Source: Tahibacter amnicola (GTDB lineage: Bacteria > Pseudomonadota > Gammaproteobacteria > Xanthomonadales > Rhodanobacteraceae). From it: 64,000 nt of DNA. Positions 55,297 to 64,000 of this stretch are shown piece after piece. Every line of letters starts with the position of its first letter. The first letter of the stretch is position 1. The stretch covers positions 6,394,663 to 6,458,662 of the forward strand of contig NZ_CP104694.1 in assembly GCF_025398735.1 (NCBI RefSeq). Direction: 5' to 3'. Below the pieces are notes generated by a model that was not told the DNA's origin, ran no database searches, and was given only the letters and a program-made list of their open reading frames with translations. Position numbers and translations under genes: made by a program.

Positions 55297-55319
55297 TCCC
55301 AGAATCTCGCTTACAAGCC

Positions 55320-55397
55320 GACCGCCCGATTCACCGGAAATTGAGAAGAAAGAGAGGTCCACCGCCGGTAAGATTGGCGGTGGACACCTTGGACGGG
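55320..55397. repeat. IS-end-like palindrome repeat, copy C (solo)
   Basis: GTCCACCGCC (55357-55366) pairs with GGCGGTGGAC (55376-55385), followed by ACCTTGGACGGG. The surrounding 70 bp closely matches copy B, but no transposase sequence lies beside it. Confidence 0.65.
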
Positions 55398-55440
55398 GCA
55401 ACGGGGCAACGGGGCAACGGGGCAACGGGGCAACGGGACA
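55393..55440. repeat. Six tandem 8-bp units
   Basis: ACGGGGCA repeated five times plus one variant ACGGGACA, starting inside the end of palindrome copy C. The unit resembles the last bases of the IS end, so it probably arose by slippage there. Confidence 0.85.
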
Positions 55441-55464
55441 ACGCCGGGGAGTTAACGCTTTACG

Positions 55465-55791
55465 CTATGTTAGACCATTCTGCGTGCGGCACACTGGGCA
55501 TATCGCGAGCTTAAATGCCGATCGCAAGATAGTGCCGCACTTTGTGCAGTCTGTTATCTCCGAGAGGTCATCAGCGCCGAGGACAAAAGCCCCAGACGGG
55601 CACGCGACATAAATATCGGCCGGCAGCTTCTCATTCTCCCAGCTAATCTCGGCGAGAACCATCTTTCTATACACAAATGATTTGTTGTCCGGGTACCGCT
55701 CCTCGCACGCATCCAATGCCTCGTAAAATATTTCAACGAGATCCGCTCTACTCAAGCTGCGAAGCGCCGCAATTAGCTCGTTGATCCCCAT
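55465..55791 (-). CDS. Zinc-ribbon protein, candidate immunity to the RHS-Hint toxin
   Basis: A 108-residue cytoplasmic protein: a helical N-terminus (ELIAALRSLSRADLVEIFYE), a central beta region, and a C-terminal zinc ribbon with CTKCG and CPVC (four cysteines). No signal peptide, so its target would be a cytoplasm-acting toxin. Its ATG at 55791 lies 2 nt after the stop of the displaced toxin frame (55794), the tight coupling expected of a toxin-immunity pair. Lower GC than the chassis genes. Family not recognised. Confidence 0.65.
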   Translation of the reverse strand: MGINELIAALRSLSRADLVEIFYEALDACEERYPDNKSFVYRKMVLAEISWENEKLPADIYVACPSGAFVLGADDLSEITDCTKCGTILRSAFKLAICPVCRTQNGLT

Positions 55792-55793
55792 TT

Positions 55794-56065
55794 CTAGAGC
55801 CCCTCAATTGGATAGCGCACAAAATCTCCACCAGCGTATCTAACTATTACTTCTTCAATCTTGTGGAACGGATCATTTGGAGATCGGCGCTTTCGTTCAG
55901 CCACTCCTGCGCGGAAGACATCCTCTGTCAGTCCAACCCCCATACCATCAATATATAGAACTTGAGCCGGCGGGTTGGCCCCACGCTTTACGCCATCCTC
56001 AAACGCATTCTTTACTGCACTCGCAGTCCCCTTTGGAGCTGCTTCAGCTCCAACCCCTGCTTTGT
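55794..56065 (-). pseudogene. Displaced 3' part of the unit 2 RHS toxin (frameshifted)
   Basis: In a frame shifted relative to the RHS gene, about 90 codons run without a stop to the TAG at 55796-55794. They read KAGVGAEAAPKGTASAVKNA, then AQVLYIDGMGVGLTEDVF, and end VRYAGGDFVRYPIEGL, a coherent small alpha/beta sequence like CdiA/RHS nuclease tips. Restoring one A in the CAAAG run at about 56061-56065 would join it to the upstream frame, so the toxin was probably about 90 residues longer. The nuclease likeness is inference. Confidence 0.6.
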
Positions 56066-57619
56066 CGTTTCGATTATTGAGTCCACATTTTTCGAAATGT
56101 TGTGGCCTGTTGGTTCCACGGGTAAGAATATGTGGTAGCCAGTGTGATGTGCCAAGTCCACAGCCATTCCAGTTTCTTTCGCGGCAGTCGCTGTTCCAGC
56201 TCGCAAGCTCAACACACTACCCTGTGTCATCGAGAAGATCTTGCAAGTGTTGTGCGTCTGAATTCCGGACGCGCCAACGAAAAAAGTGTGCGCATCTTCG
56301 ACGGTAAGATTGTAGACCGTCTCTTGGCGCGAGGCTTTGCGAATTCCGACTACAGCTGTGAACCGCCCGCCGCGAAGGCGAACGCGCTCACCAACTTTCA
56401 CCATGTCGGCATTTACCCAGTGAGATGACTCAAGTTCATCCGCATTTACTTCATTGGATTTTCCAGCGCGTTCCGCATCGGGAACTTCTAGATAGAACGG
56501 ATGATTGTTGGTCGCATCGATGACATCACCTGACTCAAAACTGAGCTCAACCATCTCGTACACGCGAGCCCCCTGAATCGTTGCCGAAACCGCATACCAT
56601 CCCTCTTGATTTCGGCGTTCGTCCCAGCCCCAAACTTTCATGCCGGCATGGATGTCACTTATGGGTGTTAAGCCGTCCATAGTTTCAACCAACGTATCCG
56701 CGTCGAAACTGTTTGCGGCACACGGTCTAGCTCGCTTAAGCCATCCCGGTAAGTGCCGAGCAGCTGCGAACATTATCCCCGCGGTAGCCAGATAGGCTGC
56801 CGGGTCAAACTCGCCGCGATTCATCATGACATCGATTGCCACGAGTCCTCCCTCGGCCTGCATACTTGCCAGAACATTTCTTAGATTGCTAGCCACCGTT
56901 GTTTCGGTAAGAGAGAGATTTCCGCTCGGATCCGTTGACACAATCGGGCTGTTCTGGACATACACGTACTTGTGAAGTGACGCCGGATCTTGGTTGACGC
57001 CCGCAAAGGAATCCTGCTGCGTAAACCGCCCCGCCACCGGATCCATGTACCTAGCGCGCAAATAATAGAGCTCAGTGTTCGGATCCCTCTGCTCCCCGGT
57101 GTACAGGAAGTCGTTTGCACTCGCCTGCTGACTGACGGCTTCGTCGATCTCGCCGAAGGCCTCGTAACCGTAGACATCGGTCTGACTTCCCGTCTCGCTC
57201 GTCAGCAACCGCGCCGAACCCAGTCCATCAGCGTGGTAGTACCGCAGACTCGCTGTTGTTCCAGGATTGTTCGCGCCGCCTGCAACGGCCGGCCTAAACT
57301 GACTGACTCTGTCATCCCCGAATGTATACAGCGCACTGACCGTCGGCGCATTGCTGCCTTGGCTGGTGGCCTCTTCAATCACCTGCGCATAGGCCTGGTT
57401 CGGGCAGTCTGACGTGCACCTCACCGCCGACAGCACTTTTTCCTTGATGCGGTCGATAGTTACGTCAGCAATTTCGCTAGACGCATTCCGCAGAACCGCA
57501 GCGAACCCCCGACGTGCACTTTCGGTTTCCCACGCCCGCGCATACGCGGACGCATCCACGCTCACGCCGGCGAGCGTGACGAGGACGAAGGTGGCGAAGG
57601 TTTTGAGCCAGCGGCGCAT
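56012..57619 (-). CDS. Short secreted RHS-core protein with Hint domain; toxin end frameshifted
   Basis: A 535-residue protein. The first 80 residues (signal peptide and start of the core) are identical to unit 1. The RHS core follows (YYHADGLGSARLLTSETG ... RARYMDPVAGRFTQQDSF), then from C300 to N457 a Hint (hedgehog/intein) domain that starts CAANSF, has TNNHPFYLEV in the middle, and ends GIQTHN. Hint domains in polymorphic toxins self-cleave to release the toxin. The remaining 78 residues end at a stop at 56012, but the true toxin probably continues in another frame to 55794. Start chosen at 57619 as in unit 1. Confidence 0.75.
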   Translation of the reverse strand: MRRWLKTFATFVLVTLAGVSVDASAYARAWETESARRGFAAVLRNASSEIADVTIDRIKEKVLSAVRCTSDCPNQAYAQVIEEATSQGSNAPTVSALYTFGDDRVSQFRPAVAGGANNPGTTASLRYYHADGLGSARLLTSETGSQTDVYGYEAFGEIDEAVSQQASANDFLYTGEQRDPNTELYYLRARYMDPVAGRFTQQDSFAGVNQDPASLHKYVYVQNSPIVSTDPSGNLSLTETTVASNLRNVLASMQAEGGLVAIDVMMNRGEFDPAAYLATAGIMFAAARHLPGWLKRARPCAANSFDADTLVETMDGLTPISDIHAGMKVWGWDERRNQEGWYAVSATIQGARVYEMVELSFESGDVIDATNNHPFYLEVPDAERAGKSNEVNADELESSHWVNADMVKVGERVRLRGGRFTAVVGIRKASRQETVYNLTVEDAHTFFVGASGIQTHNTCKIFSMTQGSVLSLRAGTATAAKETGMAVDLAHHTGYHIFLPVEPTGHNISKNVDSIIETTKQGLELKQLQRGLRVQ

Positions 57620-57726
57620 CGGGCGAGTGTCGCGGCGACGGTGGGATTTGGGAAGGCTTGCCGGCGGCCGGCTTTTCCGTTTAGCCGCCGGCAGTTGGCA
57701 CGGGCGCGCAGCGCCCGTGCTGTTGG

Positions 57727-57933
57727 CTACCTGGCTTTGCGCCGTAGCTTGTCGATCTGCTTGAGCCGGGCGTACAGCAGCTTCTCGACCAGGCGACCGA
57801 CCTTCTCGGCATCGCCGTCGTGCAGGCTCATCGAGCCGTAGACCGTGTGCAGCTCCACGCCCCGGCTCATGCTCGGGATCTGCTTGGCCAGGGCGTATTC
57901 GATCTGCAGCACTTCTCTTTCCAGCTCTTCCAT
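57727..57933 (-). CDS. Conserved 68-aa helical protein, unit 2
   Basis: Identical copy of the gene at 48926-49132, with the same ribosome site, lying between the non-coding region and the RHS-Hint gene. Its conservation next to two different toxins argues for a role with the shared RHS N-terminus rather than with a particular toxin tip. Confidence 0.6.
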   Translation of the reverse strand: MEELEREVLQIEYALAKQIPSMSRGVELHTVYGSMSLHDGDAEKVGRLVEKLLYARLKQIDKLRRKAR

Positions 57934-57936
57934 CAC

Positions 57937-59099
57937 GTTTTTCCTCCTGAGGCAGCCCGCAATCGGGTGTGATCGCTGTTGGCGACCTCACCCAGCGGCG
58001 CGCGCAGGGCCGTCAAGGATTTGCGCAGCAAACTTGCCCCCGTCCTTGACGGCCCGAGCACGCCGCTACGCTGCGACGACAACGGCGAACACTTGTGACC
58101 ACCGGGACGCGGGCCGGGCCGCTCAGAACGCCGTACAGGCGGTTTTGGACACGACCTTCGGCTAGCAGGCCGCTTCACTGCCGAACGCTCTGGCTGTGGC
58201 GTGCGCGCAGCGCACGCGGGCTTTGGCTGTTGCTGTTGCTTCGCGCGTTTAGCAGCCGCGCGATGCAGGGACGCGAGCCCGCGCGACTGACGAAGCCGTG
58301 CAGGCAGGGACGCCCGCGGCGACGATGAGAGAACCAGAACGCCAGACGCGCGCACGGCGACGGCGTGGACGAAGCCCAGGCAATGACCCCGTGCGCAACC
58401 GCCGGACAAGGAACGCAGCGACGGCCATTGCTGACGAAGCCAGGCAGGCATGGACGCCCGCGGCGACCGTGAGAGAACAAGAGAGCTAGGCGCCGCTCGC
58501 AGCGCGCGGCCAGGGCATGACGAAGCCCGTGTGCTGACCCCGCGCGCACGGCCAAGCGTGTGCAGAGGCGCCCAACACATACTGTGCCGCAGGCACACTT
58601 CTGCCGTGCGGAGCACGGGCGGCCATTTTACATAGTGTGTATTTTGCGGTGAGCGTGAGCGAACGAACCATGTAGCGCAGCTACATGGCGCAAAATGGCA
58701 CATTATGTAACTTGGCCGCGATAGCCACGCGAGCCCACGCCTTGCTGCCTGTGCGAAGCGATACCGTTCTGGGCGAGTGGGGATGGGGGCAAGAGCAGTG
58801 AGCGAAGCGCCTGCGTACAGGGGCGCAGCCGCTGTGCGCAGGCTGGCAACGATACCGGCACGTGCGATAGCAGGTGCCGACATTCGCGAGGCAGGACGCC
58901 GAGCGAGGGTGTCAACGGAGCACACCGATAAACGAAGCGGGCCAGGATGGCCCGAGGCAGCCGGCGCGCGGCGTGCCGAGCGAAGCGACGAGGGAGGGAA
59001 CGACCGAGGAACGCAGCGATTGCACGCCGAGTGACGGCGGTAACGGCGCGATGAGTGCGTGTCCGACTGCCACGGCGTGAGGTCCGGCGATACACCGCG
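57937..59099. other. 1.16-kb non-coding region, unit 2
   Basis: Identical copy of 49136-50298, including the 13-bp hairpin (58007-58055), the CGAAGC-type motifs and the compound inverted repeat (58629-58711). Confidence 0.6.
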
Positions 59100-60113
59100 T
59101 CAGTCCGCGATCCCTTCCAGGTCTGCCTTTCGTTCCAGCTTGGCACCGGGATGTGTGGCCGCGTGGATCGCCTTGAGCTTGGTAATCGAGACGTGCGTGT
59201 AGATCTGCGTCGTCGACAGCTCTGCGTGGCCCAGCAGCTCCTGAATGTAGCGCACGTCCGCACCGTTTTCGAGCATCAGTGTCGCCGCGGTGTGCCGCAG
59301 CAGATGGCAGGAACCGCGCTTGGTGATGCCCGCACGCCGCTTGGCCTGGTCGATGCGATCACCCGCACCGCTCGTCGTCACGCGCGTCCCGCGTTCGTTG
59401 ATGAACAGCGCCGGATCGGCCGGATCGCGGGCAAACGTCGGGCGCACTTCATTGACATACCGCTGCACCCAGGCCAGCGCACGTTCACCAATCGGAACCA
59501 TGCGCCCCTTGCGGCCTTTGCCGCAGCGCACGTGCAGCACGCCGCGCACGGCATCGATGTCGTACAGGTCCAGGTCGCACAGTTCCACGCGACGGATGCC
59601 GGTGGAGTAAAACACCTCGGCCATGGCACGGCCGAGCACGCCAGCGCCGTCGTCCAGATCGAACGAAGCAAGCAGCGATTCCGCCTCATCTTTCGACAGC
59701 GCCTCCGGCAGGATCCGCCGTGGCACACGCGGCATGTCCAGATCACTGGCCGGGTTGGCCGCGACATGGTTGTGACGAACCAGCCAGCGGAACCACGATC
59801 GCACGCGAGCCAGCATCACGCCCTGCCGCTGCAAGGTCAGCGGTTCGCCGTTCGCCTTGCGGTAATAGAACAGGTGCCGCTGATAGCGCTCCAGCATCGG
59901 CTTGGTGATCTCGCCCGGACGCTCCACGCCGCGCTCGCGACACCAGCTGTCGAACGCCGACAGATCGCGTCGATACGTATCGAGCGAGCCTTCGCGCAGA
60001 CCACGGATCAACTGCGCGTGCAGATACCGCGTGATCCACGCCGCCATGCTGTCGGAGGTAGCTGGACTTTCCAGCGCGCGCCGACGCTCACCGTATTCAC
60101 CACGACGCGGCAT
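59100..60113 (-). CDS. Tyrosine recombinase, unit 2
   Basis: Residue-for-residue copy of the unit 1 recombinase (337 aa), with the catalytic Arg-Lys-His-Arg-His-Tyr set intact, so both units could encode an active enzyme. Starts 1 nt after the primase stop. Confidence 0.85.
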   Translation of the reverse strand: MPRRGEYGERRRALESPATSDSMAAWITRYLHAQLIRGLREGSLDTYRRDLSAFDSWCRERGVERPGEITKPMLERYQRHLFYYRKANGEPLTLQRQGVMLARVRSWFRWLVRHNHVAANPASDLDMPRVPRRILPEALSKDEAESLLASFDLDDGAGVLGRAMAEVFYSTGIRRVELCDLDLYDIDAVRGVLHVRCGKGRKGRMVPIGERALAWVQRYVNEVRPTFARDPADPALFINERGTRVTTSGAGDRIDQAKRRAGITKRGSCHLLRHTAATLMLENGADVRYIQELLGHAELSTTQIYTHVSITKLKAIHAATHPGAKLERKADLEGIAD

Positions 60114-60114
60114 G

Positions 60115-63100
60115 TCAGTGTTCCACCACGGGCGGCAGCGGGTACGACACCCCGTTACGGTACGACGACGGTGTTTTCTCACCGGTAAGAGGTGCGTTCT
60201 GCTCGACAGCAGCGACTAGAGAAGAAGATCCCGCGGCAACACTGGCGATACGCGCTGTTTCGATGGTCCGCGAGGTGGCCACAAGGTCACCACGAGCCGG
60301 CCACGAGGTGCCCACGAGGTCAGTGCTTCCGGCCGCGAGGTTGACCGTCGTACCCACAGACGCCAGACCCATCAGCTGCGGTGCACTGCGCTGCACATCA
60401 CCATCGAACACCAGTTCATAGACGAAGCGCTGGCCGTTGCGGCCGGCGTGCGCGAGCACGTATTCCAGCTCGACCAGGCGATCCAGGTGCACGCGTACCT
60501 GCGCTTCGCTCAGGCCCGTGTGCTCGCGCAGCGCACGGCGCGTGAAGCGCACGCCGGTGCGCGGGATCGCCTGCGCCTGCGCGCACGTGTCCACGTACGC
60601 GACGGCCTGGCTCAGCAACCGCCGCGTCGGCGGCGGCAGTTCATCCAGCGAACGGCCGAGCACGTCGTGGGCCAAGCGATTGGCCAGCGCGATATCGGCA
60701 GCGCTGACCTCGATGTATTCGACGGTCTTTCCGCCGTGGACAACCGAGCGGACCGGCCGCTGGTATTGGTGCAACAACGCGATGCTGTCGATCAGGGCCA
60801 GGTACTTCGCATGATCGCGGCGCAGGCGCACGCGATCCGATGCAAAGGTCAGTTGTTCGGCGAAGGGATTCACCACCGCCAACGGCCGCAGCAGCGCCTG
60901 TGCCGCACGATGGGCGGCCAGCAGGTCATCGGTGCGGGCTTTCGCGAGAAGACCTTCCAGCGTGCGACCAGATCGCTGCTTGGCCTGGATCGCCGCGGTC
61001 TGCTCACGGCTTTCGTTGATCGTGAGAACCAGGCACCGGTTCAACAGCTCTTCGTCGATATCGATCGCGGTCGTCGTCAGGAACAGCATCACCGGGCCTT
61101 CGACCCGGTATTCCTGCGTGACCAGCTGGCCCGTCGTCGGATCCTTGCCGGTCGAGGCGATCGTCAGTTCGCCCTGCGATTGCAGCACCTTCAGCGCGTA
61201 CGCGGCCTGCCGAACCCCCTCCTCTTCCGCGATGGCGAGGATCTTGTGCTTCATGCTGGTTTCGCCCAGATAAAACAGGCTTTGCCCCGTCATCGCCGAG
61301 TAGTGCACGCGTTCGCTCTCGGGCATCAGTGCGAGCAACGCATCCATCAAGGTCGATTTGCCGGCCGCGCTGGTCGACTGGATCAGGATGGCGAGGGGCT
61401 TTTCCAACTTGCGACTGACACAGGCCAGGTATGCGACCAGCGCATTGCTCGCCTCGCCCACCACACCCGTGGCTTCCACATCGCGCACGATGCGCTCGAT
61501 CAAGTCGGGATCGCGCAGCAGCGTCAGGCCGGCGTTGTGCTGATCGGGTGTCAACGTCGGCGCGGAACTCGCTTCGGCCGGCTTCAATTTCTGCCGGATC
61601 AGCTCGTCTTGCCGCTGCTCGACCACGCGCAGCACCGCGGCCAGATCCGAGCGAGCCGCCTCTTCCGAGATGCCCAGTTCCGCACTCGCTTGCTTGATCC
61701 AGCCGCCGCGCTGTTTCGCGGCGTATAGCTCGACGGTGTCGATGTGGACGAAGCTGCCACACGTGGCCTTGATCCACACCTTCAGCTGTTCGTAGGACAG
61801 GTTCTTTTCCACACCACGCACGACATAGCCACGATCGCCCAGCGTGATGCGGACTTCGTCATTGACGATTTCCACCGGCACCGGCGGAACACTCGGCGGC
61901 ACGCGGTGTGCTGGCAGCTCCGGCGCTGCGGCTTCGTCAGTTTCCGGAGCAGAAGCAGCGACTAAAGAAGGAAGTTCAGCAGGAACAGCGGGCGTTTCCA
62001 CCATCGGAACCGTCTCGGTGCGTTGCGGCGGCTGGCCGTTACCCAACCACTCGGCTTGCCGGATCACCAGGCCAAGGGATTTGCTCGCCGGCTGCACGCT
62101 CACCGCATACGCGTTCGCGTCCATGCCCTTCGGGAAGCGGCAGCGATAGGTGTCGAAGCCTTCGGCGATCAGACGCGCGGAGAGCTTTTCCGCCGCGCTA
62201 TTGCCCGCTTCATCGGCATCGTAGGCAATCAGTACGCGTTTGATGCCATGCCGATGGAACGCGGTAAGGATGTCATCGGTAAAGCCTTCAATGCCGTAGC
62301 TCGACGTCACGTTGCGATAGCCCGCACACCAGAACGTCAGCGCATCGATCAAGGCTTCACACAGGATCACTTCTTCCTGCCCGATCAAGCCCGCTTCGTT
62401 GAACACGCCACGGTGCGGGCCGGGCAAGTACAGGTGCAAGGGTGTACCGGCGCGCAGCTTCGTATCACGCGTGACCTTGCGGCCGTACAGCTCGGTGATG
62501 GCACCGTCAGGCGTGATCACCGGAATGACCAACGAACCGTTGAAGTGCTCGTGACCGCTGTCGCGATACACACCCATGCGTTCCAGCGCGCCGCGGATCG
62601 TCGCACCGGCCTTGACGTTCTTGTCGGGCAGCTGATAGCCCAGCGTGCGGTTGGCAAAGCCGAGCTGGAAGGACTCGATCAGATCCGGATGCGTCAGCCC
62701 ACGTGCTTCCAGATACGCCAACGCCTCCGGGCTTTGCTGGAGCGTGGCGTGGTAGTAGTCCAGCACGCGGCGCAGCAGCGTCTGATCGTCTTCCAGCATC
62801 ACACCCATGCGCGGCGGCGGTGCTTCAATCACCGTCGGCGGGGCCACGCCCGTTTCCTGCCGCAGCCGCTCCACCGCCTCGCGGAACGAGATCGACTCCG
62901 ACCGCATCACCCAGTCGATCACCGAGCCGCCGGCCTGGCACGCACCCAGGCAATGCCACAGGTTCGACTTCGGCGACACCACCAAGGACGGCGTCTTGTC
63001 GTCGTGGAACGGGCACCGTCCGATCCGATCCTTGCCGTGGGCCTTGAGCGTCACTCCGCTGGCTTCCACCAGGCGAACCAGGGACACCTCCAGCTTAAGG

Positions 63101-63132
63101 CGATCGATTTCTGCGTCGGGGATGCGGGCCAT
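60115..63132 (-). CDS. CHC2 primase/ATPase, unit 2
   Basis: Identical copy of the unit 1 protein (1005 aa: CHC2 zinc finger, TOPRIM, P-loop ATPase, winged-helix-like C-terminus), with no disabling change seen. Divergent from the XRE gene. Confidence 0.8.
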   Translation of the reverse strand: MARIPDAEIDRLKLEVSLVRLVEASGVTLKAHGKDRIGRCPFHDDKTPSLVVSPKSNLWHCLGACQAGGSVIDWVMRSESISFREAVERLRQETGVAPPTVIEAPPPRMGVMLEDDQTLLRRVLDYYHATLQQSPEALAYLEARGLTHPDLIESFQLGFANRTLGYQLPDKNVKAGATIRGALERMGVYRDSGHEHFNGSLVIPVITPDGAITELYGRKVTRDTKLRAGTPLHLYLPGPHRGVFNEAGLIGQEEVILCEALIDALTFWCAGYRNVTSSYGIEGFTDDILTAFHRHGIKRVLIAYDADEAGNSAAEKLSARLIAEGFDTYRCRFPKGMDANAYAVSVQPASKSLGLVIRQAEWLGNGQPPQRTETVPMVETPAVPAELPSLVAASAPETDEAAAPELPAHRVPPSVPPVPVEIVNDEVRITLGDRGYVVRGVEKNLSYEQLKVWIKATCGSFVHIDTVELYAAKQRGGWIKQASAELGISEEAARSDLAAVLRVVEQRQDELIRQKLKPAEASSAPTLTPDQHNAGLTLLRDPDLIERIVRDVEATGVVGEASNALVAYLACVSRKLEKPLAILIQSTSAAGKSTLMDALLALMPESERVHYSAMTGQSLFYLGETSMKHKILAIAEEEGVRQAAYALKVLQSQGELTIASTGKDPTTGQLVTQEYRVEGPVMLFLTTTAIDIDEELLNRCLVLTINESREQTAAIQAKQRSGRTLEGLLAKARTDDLLAAHRAAQALLRPLAVVNPFAEQLTFASDRVRLRRDHAKYLALIDSIALLHQYQRPVRSVVHGGKTVEYIEVSAADIALANRLAHDVLGRSLDELPPPTRRLLSQAVAYVDTCAQAQAIPRTGVRFTRRALREHTGLSEAQVRVHLDRLVELEYVLAHAGRNGQRFVYELVFDGDVQRSAPQLMGLASVGTTVNLAAGSTDLVGTSWPARGDLVATSRTIETARIASVAAGSSSLVAAVEQNAPLTGEKTPSSYRNGVSYPLPPVVEH

Positions 63133-63177
63133 CAGAAGCCTCTTTCGCGGCAAGAGCCGTCAATGGACGTTCGTGTG

Positions 63178-63192
63178 ATCTATACAATAGAT
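63178..63192. promoter_or_regulatory. Operator-like palindrome, unit 2
   Basis: Copy of the 6-3-6 palindrome ATCTATACAATAGAT with flanking CGTGTGAT repeats, between the divergent primase and XRE genes. Confidence 0.6.
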
Positions 63193-63236
63193 GCGCGTGT
63201 GATATTCTGCAAGCCAACTCGCCGGAGCCACCTACC

Positions 63237-63665
63237 ATGACTGCCATTCCTCACTGGCTTGTCGATCTGGATATGCATGGCATCGCCGAACGCCTGAAGC
63301 GTCTGCGTGAAGAACGCGGACTGACGCAAACACGCCTGGCCGAGTTGCTCGGCATGGCGGCACGCAGCTACAACCGATGGGAGCGCGGAGGCCATGTGCC
63401 TAGCCTTGAGATGCTGATCAAGGCCGCTGATGTGCTCCAGGTGAGCCTGGATGAACTGGTGGGTCGAACCGCGACCAGCAGCGCGCCGACTATCCGCAAT
63501 GCCGAACTGCAACAGCTGGTCTACGAAGTAGACGAGTTGCCTGACCGCGAACAGCAAGCGCTGATCGTGGTAATAGACGGGCTCGTGAAGAGCGCACAGG
63601 TCTCTCGGGCGGTAAGTCGCCGCACTGCCGGCGCGAAGCGCATTCCAGGCCGCACTCGCGACTGA
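63237..63665 (+). CDS. XRE-family regulator, unit 2
   Basis: Identical copy of the unit 1 regulator (142 aa). With two copies of both regulator and operator, either protein could control both units. Confidence 0.85.
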   Translation: MTAIPHWLVDLDMHGIAERLKRLREERGLTQTRLAELLGMAARSYNRWERGGHVPSLEMLIKAADVLQVSLDELVGRTATSSAPTIRNAELQQLVYEVDELPDREQQALIVVIDGLVKSAQVSRAVSRRTAGAKRIPGRTRD

Positions 63666-63730
63666 GAACCGCCTGCTGCTGACGATAGATGAACCAGAAG
63701 GCGGGCAACTGAAGGAAAGAAGCAAGAAGC

Positions 63731-63764
63731 GCGGGCCAAGGGTGGTGAGACACCCCCGGCCCGC
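63731..63764 (+). terminator. Hairpin between XRE and symE, unit 2
   Basis: Copy of 54930-54963. Confidence 0.55.
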
Positions 63765-63794
63765 TTACCACAACCCACTACGAAGGAGTGGAGC

Positions 63795-64000
63795 ATGGCT
63801 AAGGCCAAGGATACGACACGCCGCATCACCGTCGGCGCCGGCTACTACCCGCAGCTGCAGAACGCTGACCGATCCGGTAACAGCCGCACCGTCCCGACCA
63901 TCCGACTGCGCGGCCACTGGCTCGTCGAGGCTGGCTTTGCACCGACTGACAAAGTACACATTCGGGTGTCGCGGGGAAGGCTCGTCATGACGCGGGCGTA
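63795..64000 (+). CDS. SymE-family protein, unit 2 (last base of stop codon outside window)
   Basis: All 68 codons match the unit 1 SymE; the window ends after TA of the stop codon. Whether a third unit or chromosomal sequence follows cannot be seen. Confidence 0.75.
   Translation, partial: MAKAKDTTRRITVGAGYYPQLQNADRSGNSRTVPTIRLRGHWLVEAGFAPTDKVHIRVSRGRLVMTRA

Larger units (their letters stand above)
55297..64000. mobile_element. Mobile unit 2 (runs beyond window): same chassis, different RHS toxin cassette
   Basis: Starts at the second 21-bp repeat and continues past the window end. It holds an IS-end palindrome, an 8-mer array, a zinc-ribbon immunity candidate, an RHS-Hint toxin gene, the 68-aa gene, the non-coding region, recombinase, primase, XRE and symE. 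Everything right of 57378 is identical to unit 1. Confidence 0.7.
57378..64000. repeat. Long direct repeat, copy 2 (identical to 48577-55199)
   Basis: Second copy of the 6.6-kb (or longer) chassis repeat, offset 8801 bp. It reaches the window end still matching, so the full length is not known. Confidence 0.9.

Noticed and set aside
47021..64000. Complete prophage
   Set aside because: Integrase, repressor and primase are present, but there are no terminase, portal, capsid, tail or lysis genes in 17 kb.

Overview
The window is high-GC, tightly packed proteobacterial DNA. The gene mix (secreted beta-propeller proteins, an orphan chemoreceptor, a two-component-type propeller diguanylate cyclase, SfsA, an AzgA-type purine permease, a MoxR/DUF58 cluster) and one protein ending in LFANGFD point to a gammaproteobacterium of the Lysobacterales/Xanthomonadales, probably near Rhodanobacteraceae such as Dokdonella or Tahibacter. 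That placement is inference from family content; no rRNA or tRNA gene is visible.

Positions 1-45554 look like ordinary chromosome. In order: a partial exported protein, a sterol-desaturase-type membrane enzyme, an orphan ParA-like ATPase, a Kelch protein with a duplicated N-terminal domain, a small membrane protein without a clear start codon, a polysaccharide deacetylase and a pectin-acetylesterase-like enzyme. Then comes a six-gene minus-strand operon (RDD, SpoIIM-like, DUF4129, DUF4350, MoxR, DUF58) in which all gene pairs but one overlap by 4 nt. After that: sfsA, a purine permease, an orphan PstS-like protein, an FG-GAP protein, MgtC-like, a PQQ sugar dehydrogenase, a LolA-like plus giant BNR-propeller pair, RidA, an MCP, several small membrane proteins, a propeller-GGDEF protein, an MHS transporter, a BNR/PKD/PPC exoprotein, a tyrosinase and an ADP-ribosylglycohydrolase. 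Strong hairpins close many of these units.

From about 45650 the DNA becomes accessory: two transposase remnants, three copies of a palindrome-bearing insertion-sequence end and a decapitated symE. From 47021 to the window end lies a tandem array of two mobile units. Each unit reads, on the minus strand, XRE-controlled CHC2 primase/ATPase - tyrosine recombinase - 1.16 kb non-coding region with a large inverted repeat - 68-aa helical protein - short secreted RHS-core toxin - immunity gene; the XRE gene and symE point the other way. At least 6.6 kb (48577-55199 and 57378-64000, offset 8801) looks identical in both units, but the toxin tips and immunity genes differ completely.

Unit 1 encodes an RHS protein ending in a metzincin protease domain (HExxHxxGxxD plus Met-turn). 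Its stop codon overlaps the start of a small exported protein whose predicted mature end is Cys-x-Cys with four cysteines spaced like a TIMP, the animal metalloprotease inhibitor. Unit 2 encodes an RHS-Hint protein whose toxin reading frame is broken by an apparent 1-nt loss; the displaced frame continues to 2 nt before a zinc-ribbon protein that is the likely immunity factor. A recombinase/primase satellite-like chassis carrying interchangeable RHS toxin-immunity cassettes, arrayed head-to-tail at a symE boundary, is the most interesting system here.
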